A stretch of 64,000 nucleotides of DNA from Diprion similis (taxonomy: Eukaryota; Arthropoda; Insecta; Hymenoptera; Diprionidae), in assembly GCF_021155765.1 (NCBI RefSeq), contig NC_060114.1, positions 10,383,001 through 10,447,000 of the forward strand, in the 5' to 3' direction. This document shows positions 26,701 through 38,200 of this stretch, in pieces (within the stretch, counting starts at the first letter, position 1; every line of letters begins with the position of its first letter). The notes under the pieces are model-generated. The model had not been told where the DNA came from and did not search any database. It was given only the letters and a program-made list of their open reading frames with translations. The position numbers were made by a program, and so were the translations under genes.

Positions 26701-28587
26701 GCCACACCGTGGTTCCGAAAATCATGTGTCATTACACAATTATTGTTTGTTAAACAAGAAAGTTACACGGTTATGTAATTTAACGTGTCGGTTCGTTTTT
26801 TTTACACGAATTTTACAAAAATAGAATATCTCGGGATCGTTGAGTTTGTTAATAAACACGAAGATCAATCCGGTTACGATAATGTAAACGCAAAAACCGC
26901 ATCAAACGATGTAAACACTTGGCTAGATAACAGGATCCACATTAAATGATCAATCCAGCGCGTAGTGAAAAATGGATTATTTTTATATACCCTGAACTGT
27001 TAACACGTCGGATAAACACCTCACACATTGATTTTATGCTTTTTCTTATACACGCGAGTATTATTTTTTTTTTTTTTTTTAATTGTTTTTTATCTTGTTC
27101 TTGTTCTTCTTCTTCTCGACCAACGTTTTCAACCAGACTTTGGCAATTTGGGTGCGGCTGTGCTGATGAAATTGATGAACAAAAGGGATGACGGTGCACT
27201 GAATATTTGCGTTCCTTCGGGCTCTGAAGACTGGGAACCTGGATATGTTGTTCGAGGGAGTGTCTCCCTCGTCACCTGTTGGTTCGCCTACCCGGTCAGG
27301 ACAACCGGAGAGGAATCACGCAGCTCTGCGCATACGCAAACGCAGATCAATGTGTTATATTCCATGCTTGATGCTTCGAATATACTTTCTCATGGACCAC
27401 AATACCGCGTGCAGCTGGAGAATCACTACTGGTCCATAATCGCCAATTGCAGACGAATAACTGGATAGATGCATGTTTTAAGAAAGGTGAATACAACCGT
27501 TGACGGAAAATAGTTTTTAAAACAAAATATGTTAAATTTTCTTAAAAATATTGAACTATCGACGAACATAATTAATCTATTGCAGATCAATTGACATGTT
27601 GTTAAAGATCTGATCGAACTTTTAGGTGCACTGATTTCGTTGCGCCAAAAATTGTCTACCCAAAATTCACTGGAAAATGTTTGTAAATTGAAATTTTACT
27701 GAAAATTTTAACCCCGTTTTTTTAATTTTTTATGACTTTGTTTCTTGGATTTCTCTACTACAAATTTTTCAAGTTTCCAAACTTCACCGTGATTTTAAAA
27801 ATTCCCATTATCTGCAAAGTGATTTGCATTTGTTACCAAAGGTAGGCTAAAAATTTTGAAAACTTTTTTACGCAACAATGTTTACCCTTGAAATATAATC
27901 TACATAGATTTGTGGAGAAAAATGTTGACCAGTTGTTCTCTTTTTTTTGAGTCAGTATTATATGTACATTATATTTATAACCCGAGGTACAGAGTGAAAG
28001 AAAATTTATGAAATTTTCAGCGAGACCACGCTGTAAGTCAAAAGTTTGGAAAACCGTAGAATTCTAACGCTTATAGATAGTAGAACTGATTAAAATATTG
28101 ATTGGTCCCATTTTTTAGTTTGTAAGTAATTCGTGAGGCGAATTGTAATGCCGTTGCACTCACAATCAGTCATTCATGATAGCCTGATACTATTTGAATA
28201 ACACGACTGAAGCTCTTTGTGACAATTTAGAGTGAAGTTCAGTAATCCAAAATCATAAAAATAAACTATCTTCTATCTTCTAGAATTGCGTAATTGCAGC
28301 AACTTTGAGCCATCAAAGAAGAGAATCAAAATTCATATCACACCAATTTGTCGATCAGATTGGTGAGCTGCAGAGCTGCGGACAACCAGAGTCGATATCC
28401 ATCAATCGGGTATTTTCGTAATTGGAAAATATGCAACGCATGGATACGTTGAATACGTTGCTATTCAAAGCATGCTGTCATACCTCCTCGTATCTGAAGC
28501 CGGTATCCAATACTCGTAAAAGCACTTGCATGATAAGCGCCGATGCTTTTGCTGTCACCGTAAATGGACAGAGGCTAGATGATGCTA
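23766..28587. other. Gene-poor stretch upstream of the TMEM200-like gene
   Basis: No gene is confidently supported. The promoter and 5' UTR exon(s) of the TMEM200-like gene should lie at the left edge; a donor-like CAGAG|GTAAAA occurs on the minus strand near 23,855. A GC-richer patch at about 27,120-27,470 is open for 146 codons on the plus strand but shows no known domain. The rest is AT-rich with decayed, overlapping short frames. Confidence 0.35.
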
Positions 28588-29461
28588 TACAGGGTGTCTC
28601 ATTTTAATCAACCCCGTCAAATATTTCGAAAACCAATTAAGTTTAAATGAAAAATATTTCATACAAAAGTTGTAAGGTTCAAATATTTCCCCCAAGTAGA
28701 CACGCCAAGGACCAGACGATGGTCAACTTGCCTCTTTTTTTAATGGATCCTTATTTTTTTTCGTTGGCATCTGAAAGGGTATCAAATTCGACTGGTCAAT
28801 TTACTTATCCGGAAGGTTCCGGTCGCACTTGGTTCACGAGTTTTGCACGTTAAGCAGGATTCTTGGAAGAAAATACAAATATTCAGGAAAAAAGATAAAA
28901 GAGGCTGCAGCGAGAACGTTCGCGTTGCGGCCCCTGTAAGATGCACGCCTCTGCGAATCCTTCTTAACATCCAAATCTCATGAACCAAGTACGACGGGAA
29001 CCTTCCGTAGCAACTTGACCGGCTCGTATCTCATTACCGGTTGAGTTTAGGCGGTAATTAAGGTCTTTTGTATGCAGGGCCTTTCTGACGCAGTATTTGA
29101 TGCCCTTGCAGATGACGATGAAAAAAATTTACCGTTCCGGACACGTGCGAGTAAGACTTGCACCCTGATGGTTCCATACAGACTGATTATTTTTTTATTT
29201 TTGTCTGATATAGCTACAAATTAACTATTTTTCGACTTTTTTCTTTAATTGGTACGGGAGATAGCCTATAATTTTGATTTGATCAAAACATGTGACGTAA
29301 ACGGCCGTATCTTTTGATTGCGTTGACTTATCGTTGGAAGCTGGAATTTTTCTGTCTTCTGTCCTACTTTGACCCTTACAACTTTTGTCCGAAAAATTTT
29401 TCACTCGTGCTTTTGATTCTCGAGATACTTGACTTGATTGATTAAAATGAGACACGCTGTA
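28588..29461. mobile_element. Non-autonomous DNA transposon with long TIRs, 874 bp
   Basis: The left end (TACAGGGTGTCTCATTTTAA) is repeated inverted at the right end (TACAGCGTGTCTCATTTTAA read on the other strand), with one mismatch in the first 24 bp. The inverted similarity continues for about 95 bp at roughly three quarters identity. Both ends are flanked by TA (28586-28587 and 29462-29463), as expected for Tc1/mariner-type insertion. No transposase is encoded, so it would depend on a related autonomous element. Confidence 0.75.
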
Positions 29462-29463
29462 TA

Positions 29464-30600
29464 CGAGCACCGTCCTAAACATCGATTAACAATTCGTCGA
29501 ACACCGTGTACCTAATGAAAAATCTTGACACTTGTGCATGGGTGTCTTTCGCATTAATGTCTATATATCTACTATACATGCGTGTACCATACATGTATGA
29601 GGCATTCCACTCCAATTTGACTAGGATCTGACCCCTCACCCTCTTGTATTTGGTCCACGATTTTTTATGTCGTTGTTCCAACTCTAAAAATCATTACAAT
29701 TTATTTCAGGTTCTTTCTACCCCCTATGATGAGCCCACAGCTCCTTAAATGATGATATTTTGACAGTTTTGCGATATTTTTATAAATTATGAAAAAAAGA
29801 CACAAACTCTGTCACCAAAACCAAAATATTCCAACCATAATCGAAGTGGGCAGGTAAAATGGTATATAATTCTCAATTAATTTTTCATTAATTACCCATT
29901 TTTTTCGTGTCAACTTCTTTTACTCTGGAATTTTAGCGCATGCGCGTTAGACCATTCGAACGTGAGCTACTCACTCTGTATATCGTATGTCATATCCGAA
30001 TACGCGCCTCATTGCACAATTTATGATGGTCCACCTATTAGGGCACATGTGTATACATATTGTCTATGTTATAGGCATATAATATATGTATACAATAGCT
30101 AAAATAGTAAGCCAAAGACGCTTCTGGTTAACATCTCGACTCTTGGTAGAAAAAGATGTACAATTCGAAAAGGAAAGGCCCCACCTGGACAATGTCAAAC
30201 TTCTGCACAGCTCAGATCTGATCACTGATCCACGTGCCTTGATGTCAGTTGAAACTAATTGTAAATGGGGAACTGTGCAGTTACTGTAGCATTAATTGTT
30301 ACAATAGTCTTTTGAAATCTGTCAAGGATTATTGTTTTACAAAGATGCTTGAGAAATCAGGTATAAAGTTTATTTTCTGAGATCGATAGGAAGAATCGTC
30401 TTTATCAATATTTTGTTCGTATTGACCTGCACGATTTGATTTGAGGATATTAGATTCAATTTAGTATCAAAGATCTTAACCGTCCTTCAAGTGTTCTTTT
30501 TTTTCAAAGAATTCATAGACATTTCAGGTTTTAAAATTTTTCTTTCATGAAGCTAAAGATTTCGCAAACTTATTGAACTGTCTCACAAAGTAGAAGTTTC
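29464..30600. other. Gene-free stretch
   Basis: No coding region, RNA gene or element could be supported between the DNA transposon and the first 5S rRNA gene. Confidence 0.4.
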
Positions 30601-30608
30601 CCTCCTGC

Positions 30609-30728
30609 GGCAACGGCCATACCACGTTGAAAGCACCGGTTCTCGTCCGATCACCGAAGTTAAGCAACATTGGGCGCGGTCAGTACTTGGATGGGTGACC
30701 GCTTGGGAACACCGCGTGCCGTTGGCAT
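30609..30728 (+). rRNA. 5S rRNA, plus-strand copy 1
   Basis: The 120-nt sequence starts GGCAACGGCCATACCACG and ends GCCGTTGGCAT, with complementary termini (helix I) and the conserved GTTCTCGTCCGATCACCGAA and GGTGACCGCTTGGGAACACC blocks. A T-run follows directly (RNA polymerase III terminator). The spacer upstream of this first copy is diverged from the array consensus. Confidence 0.96.
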
Positions 30729-30804
30729 CTTTTTTTTCCCAAAGATGGATCCAACATTTGGCACCATTTTTAGGGATATGAAAATGCAGAGATTCCTCTC
30801 CTAC

Positions 30805-30924
30805 GGCAACGGCCATACCACGTTGAAAGCACCGGTTCTCGTCCGATCACCGAAGTTAAGCAACATTGGGCGCGGTCAGTACTTGGATGGGTGACCGCTT
30901 GGGAACACCGCGTGCCGTTGGCAT
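30805..30924 (+). rRNA. 5S rRNA, plus-strand copy 2
   Basis: It is identical by eye to copy 1 and starts exactly 196 bp later. A T-run at 30926-30933 is the terminator. The repeat spacer fades into unrelated sequence at about 30,973. Confidence 0.96.
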
Positions 30925-30973
30925 CTTTTTTTTCCCAGAGACGGATCCAACATTTGGCACCATTTTTAAGGAT

Positions 30974-33000
30974 CCTACAAATGACGACACGACATCGACT
31001 ACCGTTTCTGATACTATACAATCGAACCCAACAATGATCGTGACGATACTCGTTCGGGACTTTGAGGGGAACCCAGAAAAGAGAATAATTGGCAGACCCA
31101 GCCGAAGTGACGATATTTTCATAAGCCAGTAAAATTCGATTCTAGTTAATTGGACTCTGAAAGAGCGGGGGAACTGTAAAGGAACGACGTAAATATCCAA
31201 CATCCTTACGCAGTAATACCGCGACTTACGCAAACTTGAAGTCACGCGGCTTCTGATTCCTTTGTTTAGCAACATTGTTGTTCGCTATTTTTGGTGTTTC
31301 TCTTCTTGGGATTCGCATTTGACGCATTTCGCGCGAATTCAATGCGCACGATTACGACTCGACAGTCAATGAAAGTTGAAATTGGTTTGTCGTACGTTTT
31401 CTGAAAATTCGAAGAATGTATGCAAAGCCGTACCCCGAGGTACACGACGAATATACATTTTTTGACTTACACGTATATTCTGATTCGGCGTAAGTCAAGA
31501 TCCGACAAAAAAATCACAAAAGTATCACCCGCATCTTTATGGTAGATTAGAGATTTCCTCCGATTCGACGAGACAATGATAATCGCGATCAAGTAGGTCC
31601 TATTGGGATCCACGAAATCGGTGTTGATCGAAAATCACTCCATCTTCGGATCGTGCGGCGTGCTTCTTTCCGGAAATAAGTCTTGGTTATCAAACTCTGA
31701 ACGCCGCGTTCTTCCTCCGCTGGAAATGAAACTTGATCTCGTTTTATTTCCGCTGGTGACCCAGGATACGTTACCGCAGCCTTTATTGCAGTTTTCCATG
31801 CGAAACCACCGCAAGAGATAAAATAAGATAAGCCTATTTCTCAAGATGTTCTCGTGGCCTGTGTCATCGTTGGTATTTCGACCGACGAAGCAAAAGTGGA
31901 ACTTTAATCAAAAATATTAAGTGCTTTGGATTTGCTTGGAAATTTCCCGATGAGAAGTTCACAGTATCGTAATCACCGGAAGGATCAAGAATCATCCGCG
32001 ATTAACATGAGAAAAAAAATTTCCCATCAATTTCCACATAATCTCCATCATATTTATGCAGTAATACTGAACTTATTGTGGACCATTGTATTCCAATTGA
32101 TACGTAACGTGATGCTGGTGTTTGAAATGTCAATTCATTCGTTGAAATCAAAGCGGAAGTTTTCAATGTCATTGAGCGCAATAAGCGCGCATATATTGTC
32201 ATTCGATGGTACAAAAACGATAACGACACAACTTTGACGTCATTCCTACGCGAGCGCAGACTTCAATGAAAGGTCTTCCTTCCGTTACCGCGGTTTGCCA
32301 TATTTCACGTATTTGTGATGAGCAGACTCATAATAATCAACATACAGCAACTCAGGGCATAATTTTATGTTATATTATCAGTATTATTTGAACGTAGAGA
32401 AATCGTTATTATTTAACAATAAGCCAAGTACGAGGGGTATTCTCTATTCATGTAATGATAACAATGATTGATACACAGTATATTTATAATTACTTTGAAT
32501 GTATATCGCATGACAGATTCTTCTTCAACTCACTGTATGTATATTCTAATGCTTGTGCAATTCCCTATGACTCATGCTGCAAACTCACGCTTAGCGTATA
32601 AAAAAACTAATTTTCCTCCTTTATGCACGAACAATTAGTTATTCATTGAATCACGACAGACTCATTTCTCTAAAAAAACCCTCCTCTGCCGTTGTTGCAC
32701 ATTTATATTTTTCCTTATTGCTGACTATAACATTTTTTTTCAGAGAGCATCGCCCTATCTGTTCGCGATGCCACCAGGAACAACCCAAGAAACTAATAAT
32801 TCAAAAACTTGTCCACTTCACAACGCATGGTTTATAGTTTGCTCGTATGAAAAAGCTCCACTTTCATCAATCCCAATAGTTATACTGTTTCCAATACATT
32901 TTTACAGTTAACCAATACATAATTTTTCTCATCAAACGCCTGAGTATTAAAGCTTGATATTCTATATGACAAAAGAGCACCGCGATCAGAGCCTTACATA
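30974..33000. other. Unassigned sequence between the two opposed 5S arrays
   Basis: This fills most of the gap between plus-strand and minus-strand 5S genes. Short open frames at 31603-31821 and 31926-32237 have no recognised domain. I cannot support a gene. Confidence 0.35.
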
Positions 33001-33641
33001 CGTCTAGCAGCGCCAAAAATGCGCTAGAAAATTTTTTTTAGTAAGGATAACAATAGAAATTAATAAAAATAAATAATACACATTGTTTATTGGTAACTTT
33101 ATAAAAAAATGTATTTCATTCTGTTTTTACTAAAATTACTATTTAAAAAATTACGTGATCCACAACACTAAGAAAAAAAAGCTGCTCCACGGTCGACATT
33201 ATATCTCCAGTAAATATTGATCGAACTGTATGATTTTAAGAAATCGATTTCAAATAAAGTTGAAGTGATAGCATGTCAAGTCGGAATTTTGAATTTCGAA
33301 AAATTCACCAATTCATGGCAGTTTAAAAAAAAGTATGCGTTTTACGTCATAAATTTTACACTTCAATTATTTTTATAAAATTTAAAAATCAAAATAAGAA
33401 AAATTCGGATCGACATACTATAACTACCGACCGATATAATGCCGACTGTGGAGCAATTTTTTTCTTCGTGTTGTAAGATCACGTGATTTCTTTCGTAGTA
33501 ATTTTTGTAAAAATGAAGTGAAATAAATTTTTTCTTAAAGTTTAAATACCAATAAAAATGCATACCATTTATTTTCGTTAATTTCTATTGTTATCTCTAC
33601 TAAAAAAAATTTCTTGCAGCATATTTTTGCGTTGCTAGACG
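33001..33641. mobile_element. Foldback element, 641-bp near-complete palindrome
   Basis: The element starts CGTCTAGCAGCG and ends with its inverted counterpart. The outer 75 bp are strongly matched (for example TTTTTTTTAGTA followed by ATAACAATAGAAATTAA in both arms). Weaker inverted similarity continues through both halves to the centre, including shared AATTAC-ACGTGATC, GCTGCTCCAC/TTGCTCCAC and CATTATAT landmarks. It has no ORF. As RNA it would fold into one long hairpin of about 300 bp. No target-site duplication was clear. Confidence 0.75.
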
Positions 33642-34051
33642 AATGTGAAGCCCTAACTGTCTCGAGGGTCTCGAACACTTCTGGTCGTCACCATATCCAG
33701 AGCTCGACTGACAAATCTGAAACCCAGCGCGCTACGTTTCTGCCCGATTGTAGCGCCCCCGACTCCAGTGGCTAATCCAAGAAACTTTTGACAGATGATA
33801 CAGGGTCTGCTACTCTTACACACCTCCCACATAATTCAACTCAAACCTCTATCTATAGGTACCGTAACAAAGATATTTAATTGCAATTACCGACCTGGCA
33901 GTTACAATTGGGTCAGTAATTGCAATAGCGGATACAACGGGGTCAGTAATTGCAAAAAGACCGCCGGTTCAGCCGGTTAAGTTTATAAATTTGTAAATGA
34001 GTGAATAAATAAATAAATGAATAGCTAAACAAATAAACAGTTAATTCAAGT
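33642..34051. other. Gap between foldback element and 5S array, with short internal repeats
   Basis: GGTCAGTAATTGCAA occurs twice (about 33911 and 33940), and an inverted relative (TGCAATTACCGACC) lies at about 33882. A (TAAA)-rich simple repeat precedes the truncated 5S copy at about 34,000-34,020. No gene is seen. Confidence 0.5.
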
Positions 34052-34114
34052 AATGTTGCTTAACTTCGGTGATCGGACGAGAACCGGTGCATTCAACATG
34101 GTATGGCCGTTGTC
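34052..34114 (-). pseudogene. Truncated, mutated 5S rRNA copy at array edge
   Basis: Only about the first 63 nt (5' half) of a 5S gene are present. The 3' half is replaced by A/T-rich non-5S sequence. By eye it carries at least three substitutions relative to the intact copies, and the internal promoter is incomplete. It is a dead boundary copy. Confidence 0.9.
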
Positions 34115-34190
34115 GAAGGTGAGGGATCTCTGCTTTCTCAGATCCTCAAAAATGGTGCCAAAAGTTGGATCTCTCTTTGGGAAAAAAAAG

Positions 34191-34310
34191 ATGCCAACGG
34201 CACGCGGTGTTCCCAAGCGGTCACCCATCCAAGTACTGACCGCGCCCAATGTTGCTTAACTTCGGTGATCGGACGAGAACCGGTGCTTTCAACGTGGTAT
34301 GGCCGTTGCC
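34191..34310 (-). rRNA. 5S rRNA, minus-strand copy 2
   Basis: A full 120-nt 5S gene on the minus strand, identical by eye to the plus-strand copies. An A-run at 34183-34190 is a T-run terminator on the coding strand. Confidence 0.96.
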
Positions 34311-34386
34311 GAAGGAGACGAATTTCTGCATATTCATATCCTTAAAAATGGTACCAAATGTTGGATCCGTCTTTGGGAAAAAAAAG

Positions 34387-34506
34387 ATGCCAACGGCACG
34401 CGGTGTTCCCAAGCGGTCACCCATCCAAGTACTGACCGCGCCCAATGTTGCTTAACTTCGGTGATCGGACGAGAACCGGTGCTTTCAACGTGGTATGGCC
34501 GTTGCC
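34387..34506 (-). rRNA. 5S rRNA, minus-strand copy 3
   Basis: A full 120-nt gene, 196 bp from its neighbour and identical by eye to copy 2, with a T-run terminator on the coding strand. Confidence 0.96.
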
Positions 34507-34582
34507 GAAGGAGAGGGATCTCTGCTTTCTCAGATCCTCAAAAATGGTGCCAAAAGTTGGATCTCTCTTTGGGAAAAAAAAG

Positions 34583-34702
34583 ATGCCAACGGCACGCGGT
34601 GTTCCCAAGCGGTCACCCATCCAAGTACTGACCGCGCCCAATGTTGCTTAACTTCGGTGATCGGACGAGAACCGGTGCTTTCAACGTGGTATGGCCGTTG
34701 CC
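34583..34702 (-). rRNA. 5S rRNA, minus-strand copy 4
   Basis: A full 120-nt gene in the 196-bp register, identical by eye to copy 2, with a T-run terminator on the coding strand. Confidence 0.96.
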
Positions 34703-34778
34703 GAAGGAGAGGGATCTCTGCTTTCTCAGATCCTCAAAAATGGTGCCAAAAGTTGGATCTCTCTTTGGGAAAAAAAAG

Positions 34779-34874
34779 ATGCCAACGGCACGCGGTGTTC
34801 CCAAGCGGTCACCCATCCAAGTACTGACCGCGCCCAATGTTGCTTAACTTCGGTGATCGGACGAGAACCGGTGC
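34779..34874 (-). pseudogene. 5S rRNA copy 5, 3' part (nt 25-120), split by retrotransposon
   Basis: This is the downstream part of the interrupted 5S gene. It keeps the whole internal control region and the T-run terminator but begins at nt 25, directly after the retrotransposon poly(A) tail. Its missing 5' part is at 40733-40770. Confidence 0.95.
34861..34874 (-). repeat. Target-site duplication, 3' copy
   Basis: On the 5S sense strand this reads GCACCGGTTCTCGT (5S nt 25-38). It abuts the poly(A) tail of the retrotransposon and is repeated exactly at 40733-40746. It could be up to 17 bp long because the three A residues before it are indistinguishable from the tail. Confidence 0.93.
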
Positions 34875-35292
34875 TTTTTTTTTTTTTTTTTTTTTTTTTA
34901 AAGAAGTTTATTCGTAGGAAGCCATTCAATACAATATTCACATGTACCTTACAAATGTAGAGTAATATTAAACACGGAAAAACCTCGAAAACGTGTTATC
35001 ACTATGGAATTAAGATTAGGTCGCTGTGGCTCGCAGGTGCGAGCACTAACCGACTAACTTTTCGTGTACTCAAATAAATTTGTACTTTTCATACGATCAG
35101 TGTGAAAGTGTTTATCCTCCGAGGTAGCAGAGCACGTTCATTCAGACTTTTTACGGTTGGATCAGGAAAAAGGCCGGAAAATCTGATCGATCCTTATTTC
35201 TTATTCTTTCTTAACCTAACCTTAACTCTATATTTACACTTACATGATTATAATTAGTTAAGTTGAGACTAGATTTTTTTTTTTTTTTCTAC

Positions 35293-38200
35293 TTAGGGTT
35301 TTTTATCCAACCACCAGAAAGTTTTGATATTTTGTCTGTGTTCATCGGTTCTATCTTTCGTCGGGAGAGAGGGGTTAAACCTTATCAACGTATTGTCTCT
35401 ATCTTCGCAGTTTAGGTTTGGGTCGTACTGAATTTTCTTGTCGTGATTGCCTCTGAACACGTGGTAGATGGTTGGGATATTATTTTTATCTTGGATGTAG
35501 CCTTCGCTGTCGAGGTAAAGGAAAGTCTCCGGCGGTATGAATCCTGATTCTAACGTTTTCTTGAAGTACATAGGATTCGGGAGGGTCGGTCCCGAGATAA
35601 GACTGTTACTCCTAATCTTAGCTGCATTCGCGAAATGCCGTCTGATCAGTTTTAGTACGAAGCAGTCGATTCGGTGCACCTTTGCATCTTCGTATATTTT
35701 TAGATTGCTAATCAATCTAACATATGCCGACGATGCCGACCTCCATTTACCTAGACAGGCTCTTAAGCATTTTCTTTCAAAGATCCTTATTTTTTCCATC
35801 ATTCCACAGCTTATGTTAAACCAGATTTGGCATCCGTAAGTAATAATAGGTCTAATTAATACTAGATAACAGAGTACTTTTATTCGCGGTTCCAGGTATC
35901 GACAGTAGAACAGCCGGTTCGCCATGTTAAATGCATTTTTAGCTTTGCCTAGTTGGATGTTGATGTGCGTGTTAAATTTCAATTGGAAGTCAATGTTTAT
36001 TCCTAGGTATTTAACCGCGGTCTTGTGCGGAACTTGCGAACCTGCGTTATCACTGTCGGATATCTGGAACGTTTTCCAATTTCTGCGCGCATCTTTCGTT
36101 AGATGTGTAAGGTTCGGCCGGAATAGAACTGTTTCACATTTTGTGGTGTTAATCTTAAGCTTCCATGAATGATAGTAATCTATTACTTTTCTAAACAAGT
36201 TTTCCAATTTAAGCTTCATCTGTGAAGGCTTTTTGCCCGTTACATATATTAATAGGTCATCCGCAAACGCAATGGCCTTCTTTGTGGGTTCCGTATTCAA
36301 TTCAAACAGGCTTAGAATGTCACTATTAAAGACGTTGAACAGTATAGGTGAATTTACTGTGCCTTGCTGCAGGCCGTTTTCGATTGTAAATGTTTTAGTC
36401 GATGAGTTGTTCCCATCTGTAACTATGAATTTTTTATCGTGAAGCATGACCCATAACATTTTAATCAATTCTTTTGGGAATCTTTTTTTTATTAGCTTGT
36501 ACAACAGCCCATCGAGCCAGACGGTGTCAAATGCTTTTTCTAGGTCGATAAAGCAGGCAGCTACGCATTCGTTGTTGTTGAGTGACCAGCATATGTCCGA
36601 AGTGAACTTGTTTACGGCGTGCAGCGTGGAGTGCCTGTGTCTAAAGCCAAATTGCGTTTCCGGAATTACCTCATTCTGGTCACAAAATTGTGTCAGGGAT
36701 GTGTTAATGACTGATTCGAATATTTTACTGATGTTAGGTAGCAGGCTTATCGGCCTGTAACTCGTGGGGTTGGTACTATCTTTGTCTTTTTTCAGTAGCG
36801 CGATCACCTTGGCTGTTTTCCAGCTGGTAGGGAAATACGTATTATTCAGTGCATTGTTAAATAGAATACAGTAGCTTTTTATCATCTTTTCAGGAAGATG
36901 TTTTAAGACGATGTTTGGTACGTTGTCATATCCAGCTGATTTTTGTTGCTAAGGCTTCTGAATATCTTGAGCAGTTCTGCGTGTGAAGTGAAGTAGGCGG
37001 AGGGGATATCGCATCTAGGGCCGAAAGCTGGATTTCGCTCTGTGAAAGTGGTAAGTGTTTTTCCTTGTATATGATCGCTCATGATTTCGTTTTTTAAGTC
37101 ATTAGCCGTTTTAGTTATTAACCGTGTTAACTGTTCTTTACCCAAGTTATCATTTTGAATGTTTGTGGCTGCAAAATGCGCCCCTATCACGTTCAGTTTA
37201 TCCGTTTGATTAGTAATGACATATTTACGGTCTACACCTATTTTTTGAGCCTCAGGAGGTAATCCTGCCTCGGTTAGTAGTTGTCTTTTTTCTTGAGGAA
37301 TGGTTAGAGTCGGGATTTGCGTTGATCCGCGAGGTCTGAACAGCCTATTTATTTGCGGGAATAATTGGTCCGGCTTGTCCGATGCTATATTTTGAATTTT
37401 CTTTTCCCAGTGCTCGTTTATAGATTTCTTTAGTTTTTCGTTGATCTTTTTTCTGGTGATCTTTAATAAGTCTTTTAACATATTCAATCTAACTAAATTG
37501 CCTATCGGGTTTGCTTTGTGTAGTCTATTGATTTGATTAATAATGAAGGTTTTATGCTTGAGTAGCTCTTTAATTTCGTGAGTGGTGTATGCGGTTAACG
37601 TGTTTTTTGACTTGGCTTTTGGCACCTTTTTAGCTATGGCGTTTGTAATAGTATTCTCTAATTCATTTAGAAATTGGTCTATCTCGCGGTTCGTTAGATT
37701 CTTAGCATGCGGGATATTCGTGTCTTCTGTATTTTCAAGGTATTTTTGAAAAGCATCCCATTTGGTCTTAGCAAAGTTGAATTTAATGCGTGGCTGTTTT
37801 TTTTCCAAACAAAAGGGTAGGCCAGAGATGAAAGAGACGGTGACTTTTATTGCGTTGTGGTCGCTGTCGTACGGCAGTGACTCGATCTTTTTATTATCAA
37901 CGACGTTATGAAATGTTAACCTTTGATCCGCGATGCATACGTCTAAGAATGAGTTCCCTCTGGGATACGAAGGTACGGAAGAGCAAAATAGCTTCGATCT
38001 CAGATCGATCTCATTCTCAGCCACCCATTTGTTCAGAGCTACTCCTCTAGGGTTGTTGATGGCGTTCAACCATGAAGTGTGCTTAGCGTTTAGATCCCCG
38101 GCTAGTATGTACAGATTCCTAGGTTCGTTTAGTCTTAGTTCTTCGCATAACCTCGTTAGCTCTGGGATGAGTTCCGTTTTGCCATTACCCGCTGCATACC

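Larger units (their letters stand above)
34052..34874 (-). repeat. 5S rDNA tandem array, left block (196-bp repeat)
   Basis: The period is 196 bp: a 120-bp 5S gene plus a 76-bp spacer. Most spacers in this block share the TTTCTCAGATCCTC type with CCAAAAGTTGGATCTCTC, while one (34311-34386) resembles the TATTCATATCC type. The block ends at the retrotransposon insertion in the fifth copy. Confidence 0.95.

Noticed and set aside
30583-31275. Open frames of 74-139 codons around the plus-strand 5S genes
   Set aside because: They are translations of 5S rRNA genes and spacers; the same peptides recur at each 196-bp unit in both arrays.
35200-35240. Telomere-like AACCTAACCTTAACT in the retrotransposon 3' UTR
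   Set aside because: There are only two or three imperfect units. This is not enough to suggest a telomeric origin or targeting.
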